Positions 44,325 through 52,747 of a stretch of DNA of 64,000 bases are shown in pieces. Made by a program: the position numbers and the translations under genes. Below the pieces are notes generated by a model, which saw only the letters and a program-made list of their open reading frames with translations, was not told the DNA's origin and searched no databases. This stretch comes from JAJPHU01 sp035553375 (GTDB taxonomy: Bacteria > Planctomycetota > Planctomycetia > Gemmatales > Gemmataceae). Position 1 is the stretch's first letter. Each line of letters starts with the position of its first letter. The DNA is taken from the NCBI GenBank assembly GCA_035553375.1, contig DATNCY010000250.1:32112-96111 (forward strand), read 5' to 3'.

Positions 44325-44888
44325 TTACTGATTGAGTAGATCGCGTGTGATATCGCGTTGCACGGCTGGGTTGGGGCAGGGATACAGATGCAGGTGATCG
44401 AGATCGATGTAAATGACCTCGACGCGCGGCCGCACGCAGCGGAACGGGAATGGGTAGCCCGACTCGATGGTTTCGGTGTAGTAGATCGTACACTTCCAAT
44501 GGCAATGGTGCAGCTGAGCCGGCCCGATGAGCGGGAAGAAACGCGGTGGATCGATCTTGTCCACGATGCGCTCGGACACGACCTGGATATTGTCGCGGAA
44601 CTCCTCGCAGATGTAGGGGATGCCGCGTTTGACGTGCGGCATGGCGCGGAGGACGCGGGCCTCATCGGGCGGATCCTCGCACAACGGCGGCGGAACTCCC
44701 TCAACAATCGGCGGCAGAATCGGCGTGCGGAAGTCATTCTTCCAGCAGTATTTTTCCTCCATACGCTCTGTCACCCAGGGCGGTACGGGGATGGGCGTGG
44801 CCAAGCCCATCGAGAAGGGCCAGCATCCGCTCAGCCCCAACGGCGCCAGCGCCAGGACGGCCAGCACCAGGGTACGCACCTTTTTCAT
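44325..44888 (-). CDS. Planctomycete lipoprotein of unknown function
   Basis: 187 aa. ATG 44888 has GGAGGGG 3 nt upstream and starts a lipoprotein signal (VLALAPLGLSGC). The mature part carries several Cys and Pro: PIPVPPWVTERMEEKYCWKN, ILPPIVEGVPPPLCED, EEFRDNIQVVSERIVDKIDP, HHCHWKCTIYYTE. The last 40 residues (VEVIYIDLDHLHLYP) are the most conserved-looking. Probably in one operon with the Pro-rich secreted protein downstream. I do not recognise a characterised homologue. Confidence 0.75.
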   Translation of the reverse strand: MKKVRTLVLAVLALAPLGLSGCWPFSMGLATPIPVPPWVTERMEEKYCWKNDFRTPILPPIVEGVPPPLCEDPPDEARVLRAMPHVKRGIPYICEEFRDNIQVVSERIVDKIDPPRFFPLIGPAQLHHCHWKCTIYYTETIESGYPFPFRCVRPRVEVIYIDLDHLHLYPCPNPAVQRDITRDLLNQ

Positions 44889-45169
44889 GCCCCTCCCCCT
44901 TATTTGCTCAAGACCTGTCTTGCGCCCCAAACCCTGAGCGCGACCCGATCACTGGCCGCCTGCGCTCGCAGGGAGCCTCTGTTGTCGATGTCTACCAATT
45001 CGCCCACTGTGATGTAGGAAGTATCGGACTCGGCCGCGCAATGACTTTAAGGGTTCGCCCGATTGCAGCGAAAGAAGCAGAAAAACGGGCGAGCCGTTGC
45101 CACGCCGCCCGGCACCTGTTACAAGCAGAGGGATGGCATTTTGCGCAATTACGGTGAGAAAGGAAGCAT

Positions 45170-45622
45170 ATGAGCATGCGGAGATGTGCTGGCCTATTTT
45201 TAGGATTCTTCGTGGTGTTGAACGCCGCCGCGTTTGGGCAAGATAAGACGGCGGATCAGGCTCGTTACAGCATCGCCCCTGACTTGAAAATGTATCCTCA
45301 AGGGACCGCGAAGGAGACGCTCGGCTCGATCCTCAAGGCGATTGAGTCCAAGCGGATCGATTACCTGACGGCCCAACTCGCCGATCCGTCTTTCGTGGAT
45401 GAGCGCGTCAAGCGTCTGTATGGTGGACGCTTCGCGGAGCAGGTCGAAGACACCCGCGCCCGTCTCGATTCGCTGACGGTTCGGCTCTTGCAACGCTTCC
45501 TCAAGGATGGCGACTGGCAGGAAGACAAAAACCGCGTCAGTGTACGACTGAAGGACAACGGGCGCCGGTTATCCTTCAGGAAGGAAAATGGCCGCTGGTT
45601 CATGGAACATGCCAGCAAGTGA
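45170..45622 (+). CDS. Small secreted protein
   Basis: 150 aa. Start 45170 is supported by AAAGGAAG 5-8 nt upstream. Signal peptide (LFLGFFVVLNAAAFGQ) followed by an alpha/beta domain: GTAKETLGSILKAIESKRID, FVDERVKRLYGGRFAEQVED and RLSFRKENGRWFMEH. The pattern resembles the SnoaL/DUF4440-like export family in its ending, but I would not assign it. Its stop is 27 bp before the threonine aldolase start, so co-transcription is likely. Confidence 0.75.
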   Translation: MSMRRCAGLFLGFFVVLNAAAFGQDKTADQARYSIAPDLKMYPQGTAKETLGSILKAIESKRIDYLTAQLADPSFVDERVKRLYGGRFAEQVEDTRARLDSLTVRLLQRFLKDGDWQEDKNRVSVRLKDNGRRLSFRKENGRWFMEHASK

Positions 45623-45648
45623 CAAATGCGGAAGGATGGAACGATCTC

Positions 45649-46695
45649 ATGCCGGAACCACTGATCGATCTGCGCAGCGACACCGTAACCCGGCCGACGC
45701 CGGGCATGCGCGCGGCCATGCACGCGGCCGAACTTGGCGACGACGTTTTCCACGAAGACCCCTGCGTCAACCGTTTGGAAGAACGCCTCGCCGATTTGCT
45801 CGGTAAGGAAGCGTCTCTCTTTGTGCCGTCGGGCACCATGTCGAACCAGATTTGCATCAAGGCACACACGCGGCCAGGCGATGAGTTGCTGTGCGATGTC
45901 AACTGCCATATTTACAACTACGAAGCGGGTGGCCCCGCCGTTCTCAGCGGCGTCACCTGCCGGACCCTCGACGGCGACAACGGCATCCTCGATGTGACTC
46001 AGTTGGAAGATAAGATTCGGCCGGAGGATGCGCATCTGGTGCGGACGCGGTTGGTGTGTCTGGAAAACACGCACAATCGCGGCGGCGGACGCATCTATCC
46101 GTTCGAGATGATTCAGGCCATCCACGCCTGGACGCGCAAGCATGCGTTGATTCTGCACCTCGACGGGGCGCGGTTATGGAACGCCGTCGTCGCCACCGGC
46201 ATCGCCGCGAAGCAGTGGGCCGGCTTGTTCGATAGCGTGTCGGTGTGCTTCAGCAAGGGGCTGGGTGCGCCGGTCGGCTCGGCGCTGGCGGGATCAAAGG
46301 AGTTTGTGGCGCAAGCGCGGCGCATCCGCAAATTGTTTGGTGGCGGTATGCGGCAGGCCGGCGTTCTGGCGTCGGCGGCGCTGTACGCGCTCGATCACCA
46401 CATCGAACGATTGGCCGACGACCATCGCAACGCGCAGGTCATCGCGCGAGCCATCGCCGCAACGCCGGGTCTGCGGCTGACACCGGCGGACGTGGAGACG
46501 AACTTGATTTGGTTTCAGGTCGAACGCGAATTGGGCACGGCGAAGGAGGTGGCCGCGGCGCTGAAGGAACGCGGCGTGTTGGTGCATGCGGCGGGGCCGC
46601 AAACGATGCGAGCCTGCACCCATCTCGATGTGTCGGCGGCGCAGGCCGAGCGCGCCGCGGACGTGATTCATCGCACGCGGTCGCTACATTTTTGA
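45649..46695 (+). CDS. ltaE: Low-specificity L-threonine aldolase
   Basis: 348 aa, family length. It splits L-threonine or L-allo-threonine into glycine and acetaldehyde with PLP. The N-terminal IDLRSDTVTRPTPGMRAAM is diagnostic; the PLP Lys203 is in SVCFSKGLGAPVGS, His87 in CHIYNYEAGG stacks on the cofactor and Asp172 in HLDGAR holds its ring nitrogen. ATG 45649 is preferred over GTG 45619, which overlaps the previous stop, because the family starts at MPEPLIDLRSD. Ends at a palindromic terminator. Confidence 0.93.
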   Translation: MPEPLIDLRSDTVTRPTPGMRAAMHAAELGDDVFHEDPCVNRLEERLADLLGKEASLFVPSGTMSNQICIKAHTRPGDELLCDVNCHIYNYEAGGPAVLSGVTCRTLDGDNGILDVTQLEDKIRPEDAHLVRTRLVCLENTHNRGGGRIYPFEMIQAIHAWTRKHALILHLDGARLWNAVVATGIAAKQWAGLFDSVSVCFSKGLGAPVGSALAGSKEFVAQARRIRKLFGGGMRQAGVLASAALYALDHHIERLADDHRNAQVIARAIAATPGLRLTPADVETNLIWFQVERELGTAKEVAAALKERGVLVHAAGPQTMRACTHLDVSAAQAERAADVIHRTRSLHF

Positions 46696-46750
46696 CCAGC
46701 CCGCAGCGCCAGCAAGGGTTATTCGTTCCCTTGCTGGCGCTGCGGGCTGG
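46696..46750. terminator. Palindromic repeat (CAGCCCGCAGCG family), copy 3
   Basis: Perfect 23-bp arms (46696-46718, 46728-46750) with a 9-nt loop. It starts on the base after the threonine aldolase stop and ends 12 bp before the stop of the convergent gene. Confidence 0.85.
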
Positions 46751-46762
46751 CAATTCAGCGGA

Positions 46763-47845
46763 TTAGTGGGTGAGCCAGGGCTGGAGCATCTCACGGCCGA
46801 GGCGAAGCGTGAAGGGGGCTGCGGCCGGCGGAGCCATATGCGTCAGATCGTGAAACGCCTCGTCGGGCACCCAATCGCGCGTGTCCATAACGGGAACGTG
46901 ATAATCGGCGCTCAGCCGGCTCAGGTAAGCGTTGAGCTGTTCGTGAACCGCCGGCGTGTACCAGCTGCGCAATTCGCTGTGTTCGGGCATCAGAATCAGG
47001 GCGGCCTTCGTGTTGTGGCGGCGGCATTCCTCCAGAATCTCACGCAAGGCACGGTCGGCGGTTTCGCTGATAAAGAAATTGTCCAGACACGGCTTGGTCT
47101 GTCGTTTCACGCTCTCAATGCGTCCTTGAAATTCTTCCGGCGAACCGCGCTCCAGCCACGGACGCCAACCCGTTGCTTCGCCGCCATGCCAGAACTGAAA
47201 ACGCTTCGCACGCCACTGTTGGTCGGGAGAAAGCAGGCAAGCGGCGCAACGGGCGAGGATGTTGGAACGCAGACCGATGATCGGAACCAATCCCTCCGTG
47301 GCGAGCTTGCCGAGAGCCGATTGGCGATCCGCGAAATAGCGGGCGACGATGGGCAGATCGACCCAGCGTAGATCCTGCTGCATGATGTGCCCCTCATCGA
47401 GCCAGTATCCCTTCTGGGGCAGATAAGGCGGCCAGACCTCCACGAGCAAGTAGTCGGGCCGATAGCCGGCCGCGAGCAGGCGGCGCAGGGTCATCAACTC
47501 ACGCACCGGCCCGGCACCCAGCAGCGAGTAATTGAAGACACGCGGTTGAGGGCCGGCCTCGGTCGGCCAGTCAGGCAGCGCGGGCGGACAGATTCCGCTC
47601 AAAGTGCGGGAACTGCCAAGGATGAGAAAAAAAGGGCGATCCGGGTCGGCTGCCGTTTGCTCGCGCAATCGTGTAAGACGATAGCCATATTCCGGATCGC
47701 GTATCTCTGGATTGACGCGACCAACGACATAGACCAATACGCCTTGGGCGGCGATGAACGCCAGCGCACTCCATAGCACGGCGATTTTGGCGCGGGCATT
47801 GGCCTGGGATTGGGTGTCCGGCCGGCTTCGATGATCCGCGTTCAC
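46763..47845 (-). CDS. SGNH/AlgJ-like membrane-anchored protein next to MBOAT
   Basis: 360 aa from GTG 47845 (GGGAG 6 nt upstream). A longer frame starts inside the REP array and only translates repeat DNA. One N-terminal membrane segment (AVLWSALAFIAAQGVLVYVV) is followed by an extracytoplasmic SGNH-like domain: FLILGSSRTLSG carries the Ser, and the C-terminal FHDLTHMAP the His. The 1.4-kb MBOAT gene upstream, across the REP array, is the usual partner in O-acylation of surface polysaccharide: MBOAT moves the acyl group and the SGNH-like protein transfers it. Confidence 0.75.
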   Translation of the reverse strand: MNADHRSRPDTQSQANARAKIAVLWSALAFIAAQGVLVYVVGRVNPEIRDPEYGYRLTRLREQTAADPDRPFFLILGSSRTLSGICPPALPDWPTEAGPQPRVFNYSLLGAGPVRELMTLRRLLAAGYRPDYLLVEVWPPYLPQKGYWLDEGHIMQQDLRWVDLPIVARYFADRQSALGKLATEGLVPIIGLRSNILARCAACLLSPDQQWRAKRFQFWHGGEATGWRPWLERGSPEEFQGRIESVKRQTKPCLDNFFISETADRALREILEECRRHNTKAALILMPEHSELRSWYTPAVHEQLNAYLSRLSADYHVPVMDTRDWVPDEAFHDLTHMAPPAAAPFTLRLGREMLQPWLTH

Positions 47846-47859
47846 ATGCTGCTCCCTCG

Positions 47860-48127
47860 GTAGGTGCCGCGAGCCGAGCGGCACTTCGTAAAAAGCCCGG
47901 CTCGCCGGACCTACGGTAGGTGCCGCGAGCCGAGCGGCACTTTTTACTGTCCGGCTCGGCTCGCCAGACCTACGGTAGGTGCCGCGAGCCGAGCGGCACT
48001 TCTTACTGTCCGGCTCGGCTCGCCGGACCTACGGTAGGTGCCGCGAGCCGAGCGGCACGGATTGAGTAGGCCCCGCGAGCCGAGCGGCACTATCTGTTCC
48101 GCCCCGCTCGGCTCGCGGGGCCTACTA
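47860..48127. repeat. Array of REP-like palindromic units (five direct copies)
   Basis: Five copies of a 25-bp unit starting GTAGGTGCCGCGAGCCGAGC occur at about 47860, 47915, 47974, 48034 and 48067 (the last reads GTAGGCCCC). The sequence between them is an inverted, slightly different unit (CCGGCTCGGCTCGCCGGACC), so the array alternates orientation. The stretch lies between the MBOAT and SGNH-like genes. Spacers are alike, which rules out CRISPR. Confidence 0.9.
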
Positions 48128-48128
48128 C

Positions 48129-49568
48129 TCAAAACTGGAAGTAGATGAACGCTTTGCCGCCATGCGGAGCCAGCACCAAGGCGGCCATCAGCACGGCCGC
48201 ATAGCTCACGCCTAACACCGACGCCGGCAGGCGCCAGTTCCAACGCTGCCACAAGCCGAAATGCCGCACCAAATGACAGACCACGACCACGGCGATCGTC
48301 AACCAGAAACCCACGACCGGCAACGGCGAACCGTGCAAGCCGACCATTGGCTGAAACAAACGCTGGAACATCTGGCCTGCGGTGGCAAAGTCCGCCGAGC
48401 GAAAAACGACCAAACTCAGGCAAAACGTCGAAAAGGTCAGCGCCACACGCAGCAAGGTGCCCGGCACCGAGCGCAGCAATCCATCGAGTTGCGGCTGAGT
48501 GCGGCAAAAACCGTGGAAAAGACGGTGGATAATCATGTACATGCCCTGGATGGCACCGAAGCCGATGTAGGTCCAACTCGCCCCGTGCCATAGCCCACAC
48601 ACAGTCATGGTGATGAACAAATTACGGTTGGTCTTCCATGCTCCGCCGCGACTACCGCCCAGCGGGATGAACAAATAATCGCGCAGCCAACTCGACAGCG
48701 ACATATGCCAGCGCCGCCAGAAATCGCCGACATTGACCGCCAGAAACGGCATGTCGAAGTTCTGCGCCAGCTTGTAGCCGAGCATGTGCGCCGTGCCGAT
48801 GGCCATGTCCGTGTAGCCGGAGAAATCGCAGTACACTTGCAGCGCGTAAGCCACCACCGCCATCCAGGCGACGCCGGTTTGATAGTGCCCCGGATCGGCG
48901 TAAACGGGATCGACGAACCACGCCATGCGGTCGGCAATGACGATCTTTTTGAACAGACCCATGAGGACGAATTGCAGTCCCAGGTGCATGCGATACCAGT
49001 TCCAGCGCTTGGGCTGGCGTATCTGTGGTAAGAAGTCCCGTGCGCGCACGATCGGTCCGGCAACCAAATGGGGGAAGAACAGGATGAACAACATGAAATG
49101 CCCGAGGTTGCGCTCTGCCGGCGCACGCCGTCGATATACGTCCACCGTGTAATTGATGGCTTCGAACGTGTAAAACGAAATGCCGATGGGCAGCATCACG
49201 CGCAGCGTGCGAAACCATGTCGGCGAGCCGGCCGCGATCAGCGCTTCATCGAGAGAAAGGAGAAAGAAATTGGCGTACTTGAAATAGCACAGTAGTCCCA
49301 CGTTGGCGATTAGGCTGGCACCCAGCAGCAACTTGCGCCAGCGCGGCGACGCACTGCGGTCCATGCCCAAAGCGAGCAGGTAATCGAGGATCGTAGAGAC
49401 CGTGATGAGCAGGGCCAGCTTCTTGTTCCAGCAGGCGTAAAAGAAAAAGCTGGCGACCAACAGCAGCCAGACGCGTCCCTGACGCCAGGGCATCGCCCAG
49501 TACGCCACAAAAATGACCGTGAAGAACAGCAGAAACTCCGGCGAGCAGAAAAGCACGAACACCCCCAT
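48129..49568 (-). CDS. MBOAT family O-acyltransferase (AlgI-like)
   Basis: 479 aa, polytopic. It starts MGVFVLFCSPEFLLFFTVIF and carries the family landmarks LPIGISFYTFEAINYTVDVY, FFPHLVAGPIVRARDFLPQI, YCDFSGYTDMAIGTAHMLGY, FWRRWHMSLSSWLRDYLFIP and the active His in CGLWHGASWTYIGFG. It carries acyl groups across the inner membrane for transfer to exported polysaccharide. Probably transcribed with the SGNH-like gene downstream, despite the REP array between them. Confidence 0.95.
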   Translation of the reverse strand: MGVFVLFCSPEFLLFFTVIFVAYWAMPWRQGRVWLLLVASFFFYACWNKKLALLITVSTILDYLLALGMDRSASPRWRKLLLGASLIANVGLLCYFKYANFFLLSLDEALIAAGSPTWFRTLRVMLPIGISFYTFEAINYTVDVYRRRAPAERNLGHFMLFILFFPHLVAGPIVRARDFLPQIRQPKRWNWYRMHLGLQFVLMGLFKKIVIADRMAWFVDPVYADPGHYQTGVAWMAVVAYALQVYCDFSGYTDMAIGTAHMLGYKLAQNFDMPFLAVNVGDFWRRWHMSLSSWLRDYLFIPLGGSRGGAWKTNRNLFITMTVCGLWHGASWTYIGFGAIQGMYMIIHRLFHGFCRTQPQLDGLLRSVPGTLLRVALTFSTFCLSLVVFRSADFATAGQMFQRLFQPMVGLHGSPLPVVGFWLTIAVVVVCHLVRHFGLWQRWNWRLPASVLGVSYAAVLMAALVLAPHGGKAFIYFQF

Positions 49569-49716
49569 CGACGGACGGCACGGTTGTTCGCCCCCGATCG
49601 CGATGCCGCGCGAGGGAGGCTTTTAGCGAATAGATCGGATTTGCCGTCGGGGTGTGATGAGGAAAAACTCCGGAGCGCCGGCGATAGTTGAGAACTTCCG
49701 TTTAGAAGCGCGAACG

Positions 49717-49843
49717 GCATGCAGTAGGTCCCGCTTGCCGAGCGGGACCTGTTGGCCCAAGATCCCGCTCGGCAAGCGGGACCTAGTGTATGCGGAACTT
49801 CTTCGGCCAAGGTCCCGCTCGGCAAGCGGGACCTACTGCATGC
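49717..49843. repeat. Nested inverted repeat with 33-bp perfect arms
   Basis: Outer arms 49717-49749 and 49811-49843 are exact reverse complements (GCATGCAGTAGGTCCCGCTT and on). A further reverse-type unit (TCCCGCTCGGCAAGCGGGAC) lies at 49763-49782. It is related to the REP array at 47860 (both have GTAGGTxCCGC...GCCGAGCGG). It fills most of the region between the MBOAT start and the YciF-like stop; 49569-49716 shows nothing else. Confidence 0.85.
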
Positions 49844-49873
49844 GGTTATAGTCCCTTAGCGGCGGTTCGCAGG

Positions 49874-50392
49874 TCATGCCATCGCTGCGGCCTTGGGGTT
49901 GATGGCTCGCTCGGCCAAGCCGGTCAATTTTTTGTCTGTCTCGGCCTCTTCATTGAGCGTCTCCTGGAGCAAGCGAGCCGCTTCCGACTTGCCCAGTCGT
50001 TGAGCGAAGGTGCGGACGGTGCCGTAGCCGGCGATCTCATAATGCTCGACGCGCTGCGCCGCCGCAATCAGGGCTGCATCTTTGACATTCGGGTCGCCGT
50101 TGGCGCTGATGACCTCGGAGCCTTCCTCGACAAGCCCCTTCATCGCCGCGCAGGTTTTCGATTGGGCGCTTTGGCCGATACTCTTGAAGACCTGTTCCAG
50201 ACGAGTGACGTGATTGTGGGTCTGGCGAAGGTGTTCCTCAAAGGCGGATTTCAGGGCGGGACTGTGCGCCGCTTCCGCCATCTTCGGCAGTGCCTTGGTC
50301 AAACGCTGCTCGGCGTCGTACAAGTCCTGGAGTTGCTCGACGAACAATTCGTCGAATGTGTTCAATGCCGCGCTACTGGTGAAAAGACCCAT
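49874..50392 (-). CDS. DUF892 (YciE/YciF) ferritin-like protein
   Basis: 172 aa from ATG 50392 (GGAG 7 nt upstream). A four-helix bundle of the ferritin-like type: FDELFVEQLQDLYDAEQRLT, LKSAFEEHLRQTHNHVTRLE and AAQRVEHYEIAGYGTVRTFA supply the Glu and His iron ligands, then LLQETLNEEAETDKKLT. Family members are stress-induced; metal storage or detoxification is assumed. Monocistronic. Confidence 0.93.
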   Translation of the reverse strand: MGLFTSSAALNTFDELFVEQLQDLYDAEQRLTKALPKMAEAAHSPALKSAFEEHLRQTHNHVTRLEQVFKSIGQSAQSKTCAAMKGLVEEGSEVISANGDPNVKDAALIAAAQRVEHYEIAGYGTVRTFAQRLGKSEAARLLQETLNEEAETDKKLTGLAERAINPKAAAMA

Positions 50393-50537
50393 GCGCTTAC
50401 TCCTTCTTGCGGGGTTGGGTCCGGTCGGCCTCATCCACACGACATGGCCGGAGCCGGCAGGGACGCAAGCTTTTAACCAGCAAACGTAGTGCCGGAGCCT
50501 CGTCGTTTTATCCAGCCGGACGCGGTCGAGATGGAGG

Positions 50538-51395
50538 TTATTCCACGCGGTTGTTAAGACAACCTATACCTGTTATGTCGATGGCGATCGCGTCGCCGTG
50601 CGCCAGGGTGAAGTCATCGGGCGGCACGATGCCGGTGCCGGTCAGCAAAAGGATGCCGCCGGGGAAATCGTTGTCGCGCCCTAACCACGAGACAAGATCC
50701 TCAAATGATCGTTTCATCGCCGCCAGGCTGGTCGAACCATCGAACGCCACGCTGCCGCCGCGTGTGATGGTCAGCCGGATGATGACCTGCTCCGCCGCAG
50801 GCAATCCGCCGGCCAGCGTGATGGCCGGACCGAGTGCGCAGGAGCCGTTGTAGAGTTTCGCCTGCGGCAAATACAGCGGGTTCTCGCCTTCGATGTCGCG
50901 CGAACTCATGTCGTTGCCGATGGTGTAGCCGACGATCTTCATCCGCGGTGACACGACAAGGGTCAGTTCCGGCTCCGGTACATTCCAGCGACTATCCTGG
51001 CGAATGCGCACCGCCGAGCCAGGTGCAACGACACGCCGCGGCGTGGCCTTGAAAAACAGTTCGGGACGTTCGGCGTTGTAAACGAGATCATAAAAGCGTG
51101 CCGCCCCGGCCGACTCGCGTTCGCGCGCTTCGCGGCTGCGCTTGTAGGTGACGCCCGCCGCCCATACTTCCTGTTCGTCCAATGGCGGCAAGAGTTGCAC
51201 GTTATCGAAGGGCACACCGGGACGGCTCGCATCGAGATGCGCCGCGATCAGCGCCGCCGGATCATCGGCGTGCAGGAAATCGCTGAGCGTGTTCGGTCCG
51301 CTCGTTCCTCCACGGCGCAGAAAGCGCACCTGCCCCTCGCTGACGACACCAACCTCGGCTTCACCCGTCGCTCGCCGTAGTTTACACAATTGCAT
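50538..51395 (-). CDS. Fumarylacetoacetate hydrolase family protein
   Basis: 285 aa from ATG 51395 (GAGGAA upstream). The FAH fold acts on 2-oxo acids: EVWAAGVTYKRSREARERES, RPELFFKATPRRVVAPG, VPEPELTLVVSPRMKIVGYT with the metal Glu, and GNDMSSRDIEGENPLYLPQA. The early block with LVYNAERPELFFK resembles 2-keto-3-deoxy-D-arabinonate dehydratase-type members, so sugar-acid breakdown is possible. No other sugar-acid gene is beside it. Confidence 0.85.
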   Translation of the reverse strand: MQLCKLRRATGEAEVGVVSEGQVRFLRRGGTSGPNTLSDFLHADDPAALIAAHLDASRPGVPFDNVQLLPPLDEQEVWAAGVTYKRSREARERESAGAARFYDLVYNAERPELFFKATPRRVVAPGSAVRIRQDSRWNVPEPELTLVVSPRMKIVGYTIGNDMSSRDIEGENPLYLPQAKLYNGSCALGPAITLAGGLPAAEQVIIRLTITRGGSVAFDGSTSLAAMKRSFEDLVSWLGRDNDFPGGILLLTGTGIVPPDDFTLAHGDAIAIDITGIGCLNNRVE

Positions 51396-51514
51396 ACTTA
51401 TTCCTCGGAAACTTGGATCGCGCGATTGTTTGTTTTTTCCTGAACCCACCCCCGCATCATTTCCAATCTGGCACTCGGATTAAACGGAACCAGACCCAAA
51501 TGGAGGGAAACCAG

Positions 51515-51931
51515 TCATTCATCGCTCTCTGACGGTGCCTCGTTAGCTTGCTGTTCTGGTGAAGGATCTGGGGGCGTTGTCGTCTCCAGATCAAGAATGA
51601 TTTGGCGGATCTCCTCTGGAGCAATATCAGCTTGTTCGGTCTTCGAGTAGACGGTGACGAGAACCACCTCCGACTCCGTCTTGACGTAATAGATGAGCCG
51701 ATAGCCGCTGCTTTTCCCCTTCAACGCATCCGAATTTTTAGCGCGAACCTTAAAGACTTCGTAGCGCACCCGAGGCACCTGATCACCTGGCTTAGTTCCG
51801 CTTGCCAATTGGTCGAGGATCGGCTGCAAGTCCGACTTGATGCGGCGATATTTCTTTGCCAATTGACGAAGGTTGCGCTTGAATTCGGGCGTAAAAGTGA
51901 CCTGAAGAGGCAAAGCCGAATCACTCGACAT
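51515..51931 (-). CDS. RelE/ParE-superfamily toxin
   Basis: 138 aa from ATG 51931, which overlaps the antitoxin gene by 11 bp. The core FTPEFKRNLRQLAKKYRRIK, DQVPRVRYEVFKVRAKN, GYRLIYYVKTESEVVLVTVY and SKTEQADI fits the RelE fold. RelE members cut mRNA on the ribosome and ParE members poison gyrase; sequence alone does not separate them here. It has a longer, acidic and Gln/Pro-rich C-terminal tail (DLETTTPPDPSPEQQ) than standard toxins. Confidence 0.85.
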   Translation of the reverse strand: MSSDSALPLQVTFTPEFKRNLRQLAKKYRRIKSDLQPILDQLASGTKPGDQVPRVRYEVFKVRAKNSDALKGKSSGYRLIYYVKTESEVVLVTVYSKTEQADIAPEEIRQIILDLETTTPPDPSPEQQANEAPSESDE

Positions 51932-52139
51932 CGATCCCCTCCCAGAGTCGATCAACAGGCAAGGTTGCACCGCCTTGAACCTCTTCCCAACCTCGTCGAA
52001 AGCTGTCGGCCGCTGGCTGGAGAAGCACGCTCTCGCGATAGGTGCGAATCATCTGGAGCAGCAATGGAAAGTATTCCTCCGGCAAACCGTCCAACTCGGC
52101 AAGTAATTGTTGCTTTTTATCGGATAACAAGCCACTCAT
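51921..52139 (-). CDS. Cognate type II antitoxin
   Basis: 72 aa, upstream of the toxin and overlapping it by 11 bp, the standard order. It is mostly helical (SDKKQQLLAELDGLPEEYFP) with the C-terminal toxin-binding pattern SFRRGWEEVQGGATLPVDRL then WEGIDVE, common in small antitoxins partnered with RelE-type toxins. No separate DNA-binding motif is clear. Confidence 0.8.
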   Translation of the reverse strand: MSGLLSDKKQQLLAELDGLPEEYFPLLLQMIRTYRESVLLQPAADSFRRGWEEVQGGATLPVDRLWEGIDVE

Positions 52140-52319
52140 AAGCCCCTCCTGTCACGCCGGCAGGCAAGGAAAGGTTTAGCGGATTTTGTCCGCGCAATTC
52201 CGCCCATGCCCACTATCCTATCGCCGAGGCGAACGGGTACAACCGGAAATGTTTCAATCCTCTACCAAATCCATTGTACCTCAACCCGTCGCCGAACGCC
52301 CAAAACGGAACCCACGTTG

Positions 52320-52736
52320 TTATCGAGTTCGCCGTTTCAGCAATCGGCGAACCCGACGACGCCAATCCATTTCGATCCAGTCTTCGCCAAGAGGGGGAAC
52401 GCGATAGTAACGCCAACCGCCCAATTCAAACTCGCCACACATCCACGTTCCTCGCTCCCCGTTGCTCGTGTGGATGATGACGGGACAAACCGGAGGAAGC
52501 GCGGCCAGAACCTTCGTCAAATCCCAGCCCGTCCCAGGATCATCGGTTCGCCCTTCTTCGGGATCGAGATCGTGATCCAGCGAGATAAGACGAGCCGCCG
52601 GTAAGTACAGGCCCATTTCCTCGATCATCGTCCAGGCATTCCTCCACACTCGCAACGGTAGGTCCGGGGCGATTTGTCGGAGCGTCGCGGTAAAACGCCG
52701 CAAGCGATCCGCATTATCTTCCAGCATCAGCAACAT
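52320..52736 (-). CDS. Cyclic-phosphate processing receiver (cREC)-like protein
   Basis: 138 aa from ATG 52736, 11 bp after the subtilase stop. It has a receiver-like fold: MLLMLEDNADRLRRF at the first strand, LISLDHDLDPEEG at the phosphoacceptor position with two Asp and a His, PVIIHTSNGERGTWM, and a C-terminal WRYYRVPPLGEDWIEMDWRR. The DHD and HTSN motifs differ from signalling receivers and match the cREC group, which has been predicted to process cyclic phosphate ends of RNA. Third gene of the REC-GAF/subtilase operon. Confidence 0.7.
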   Translation of the reverse strand: MLLMLEDNADRLRRFTATLRQIAPDLPLRVWRNAWTMIEEMGLYLPAARLISLDHDLDPEEGRTDDPGTGWDLTKVLAALPPVCPVIIHTSNGERGTWMCGEFELGGWRYYRVPPLGEDWIEMDWRRRVRRLLKRRTR

Positions 52737-52747
52737 TGTGGTCTCGC

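Noticed and set aside
42965..44737. Long version (590 codons) of the Pro-rich secreted protein
   Set aside because: The extra N-terminal part runs through the microsatellite and overlaps the lipoprotein gene in another frame; the signal peptide and RBS mark the start at 44212.
47860..48127. Regularly spaced direct repeats suggesting a CRISPR array
   Set aside because: The intervening sequences are similar to each other and are inverted copies of the same unit; no cas genes are near.
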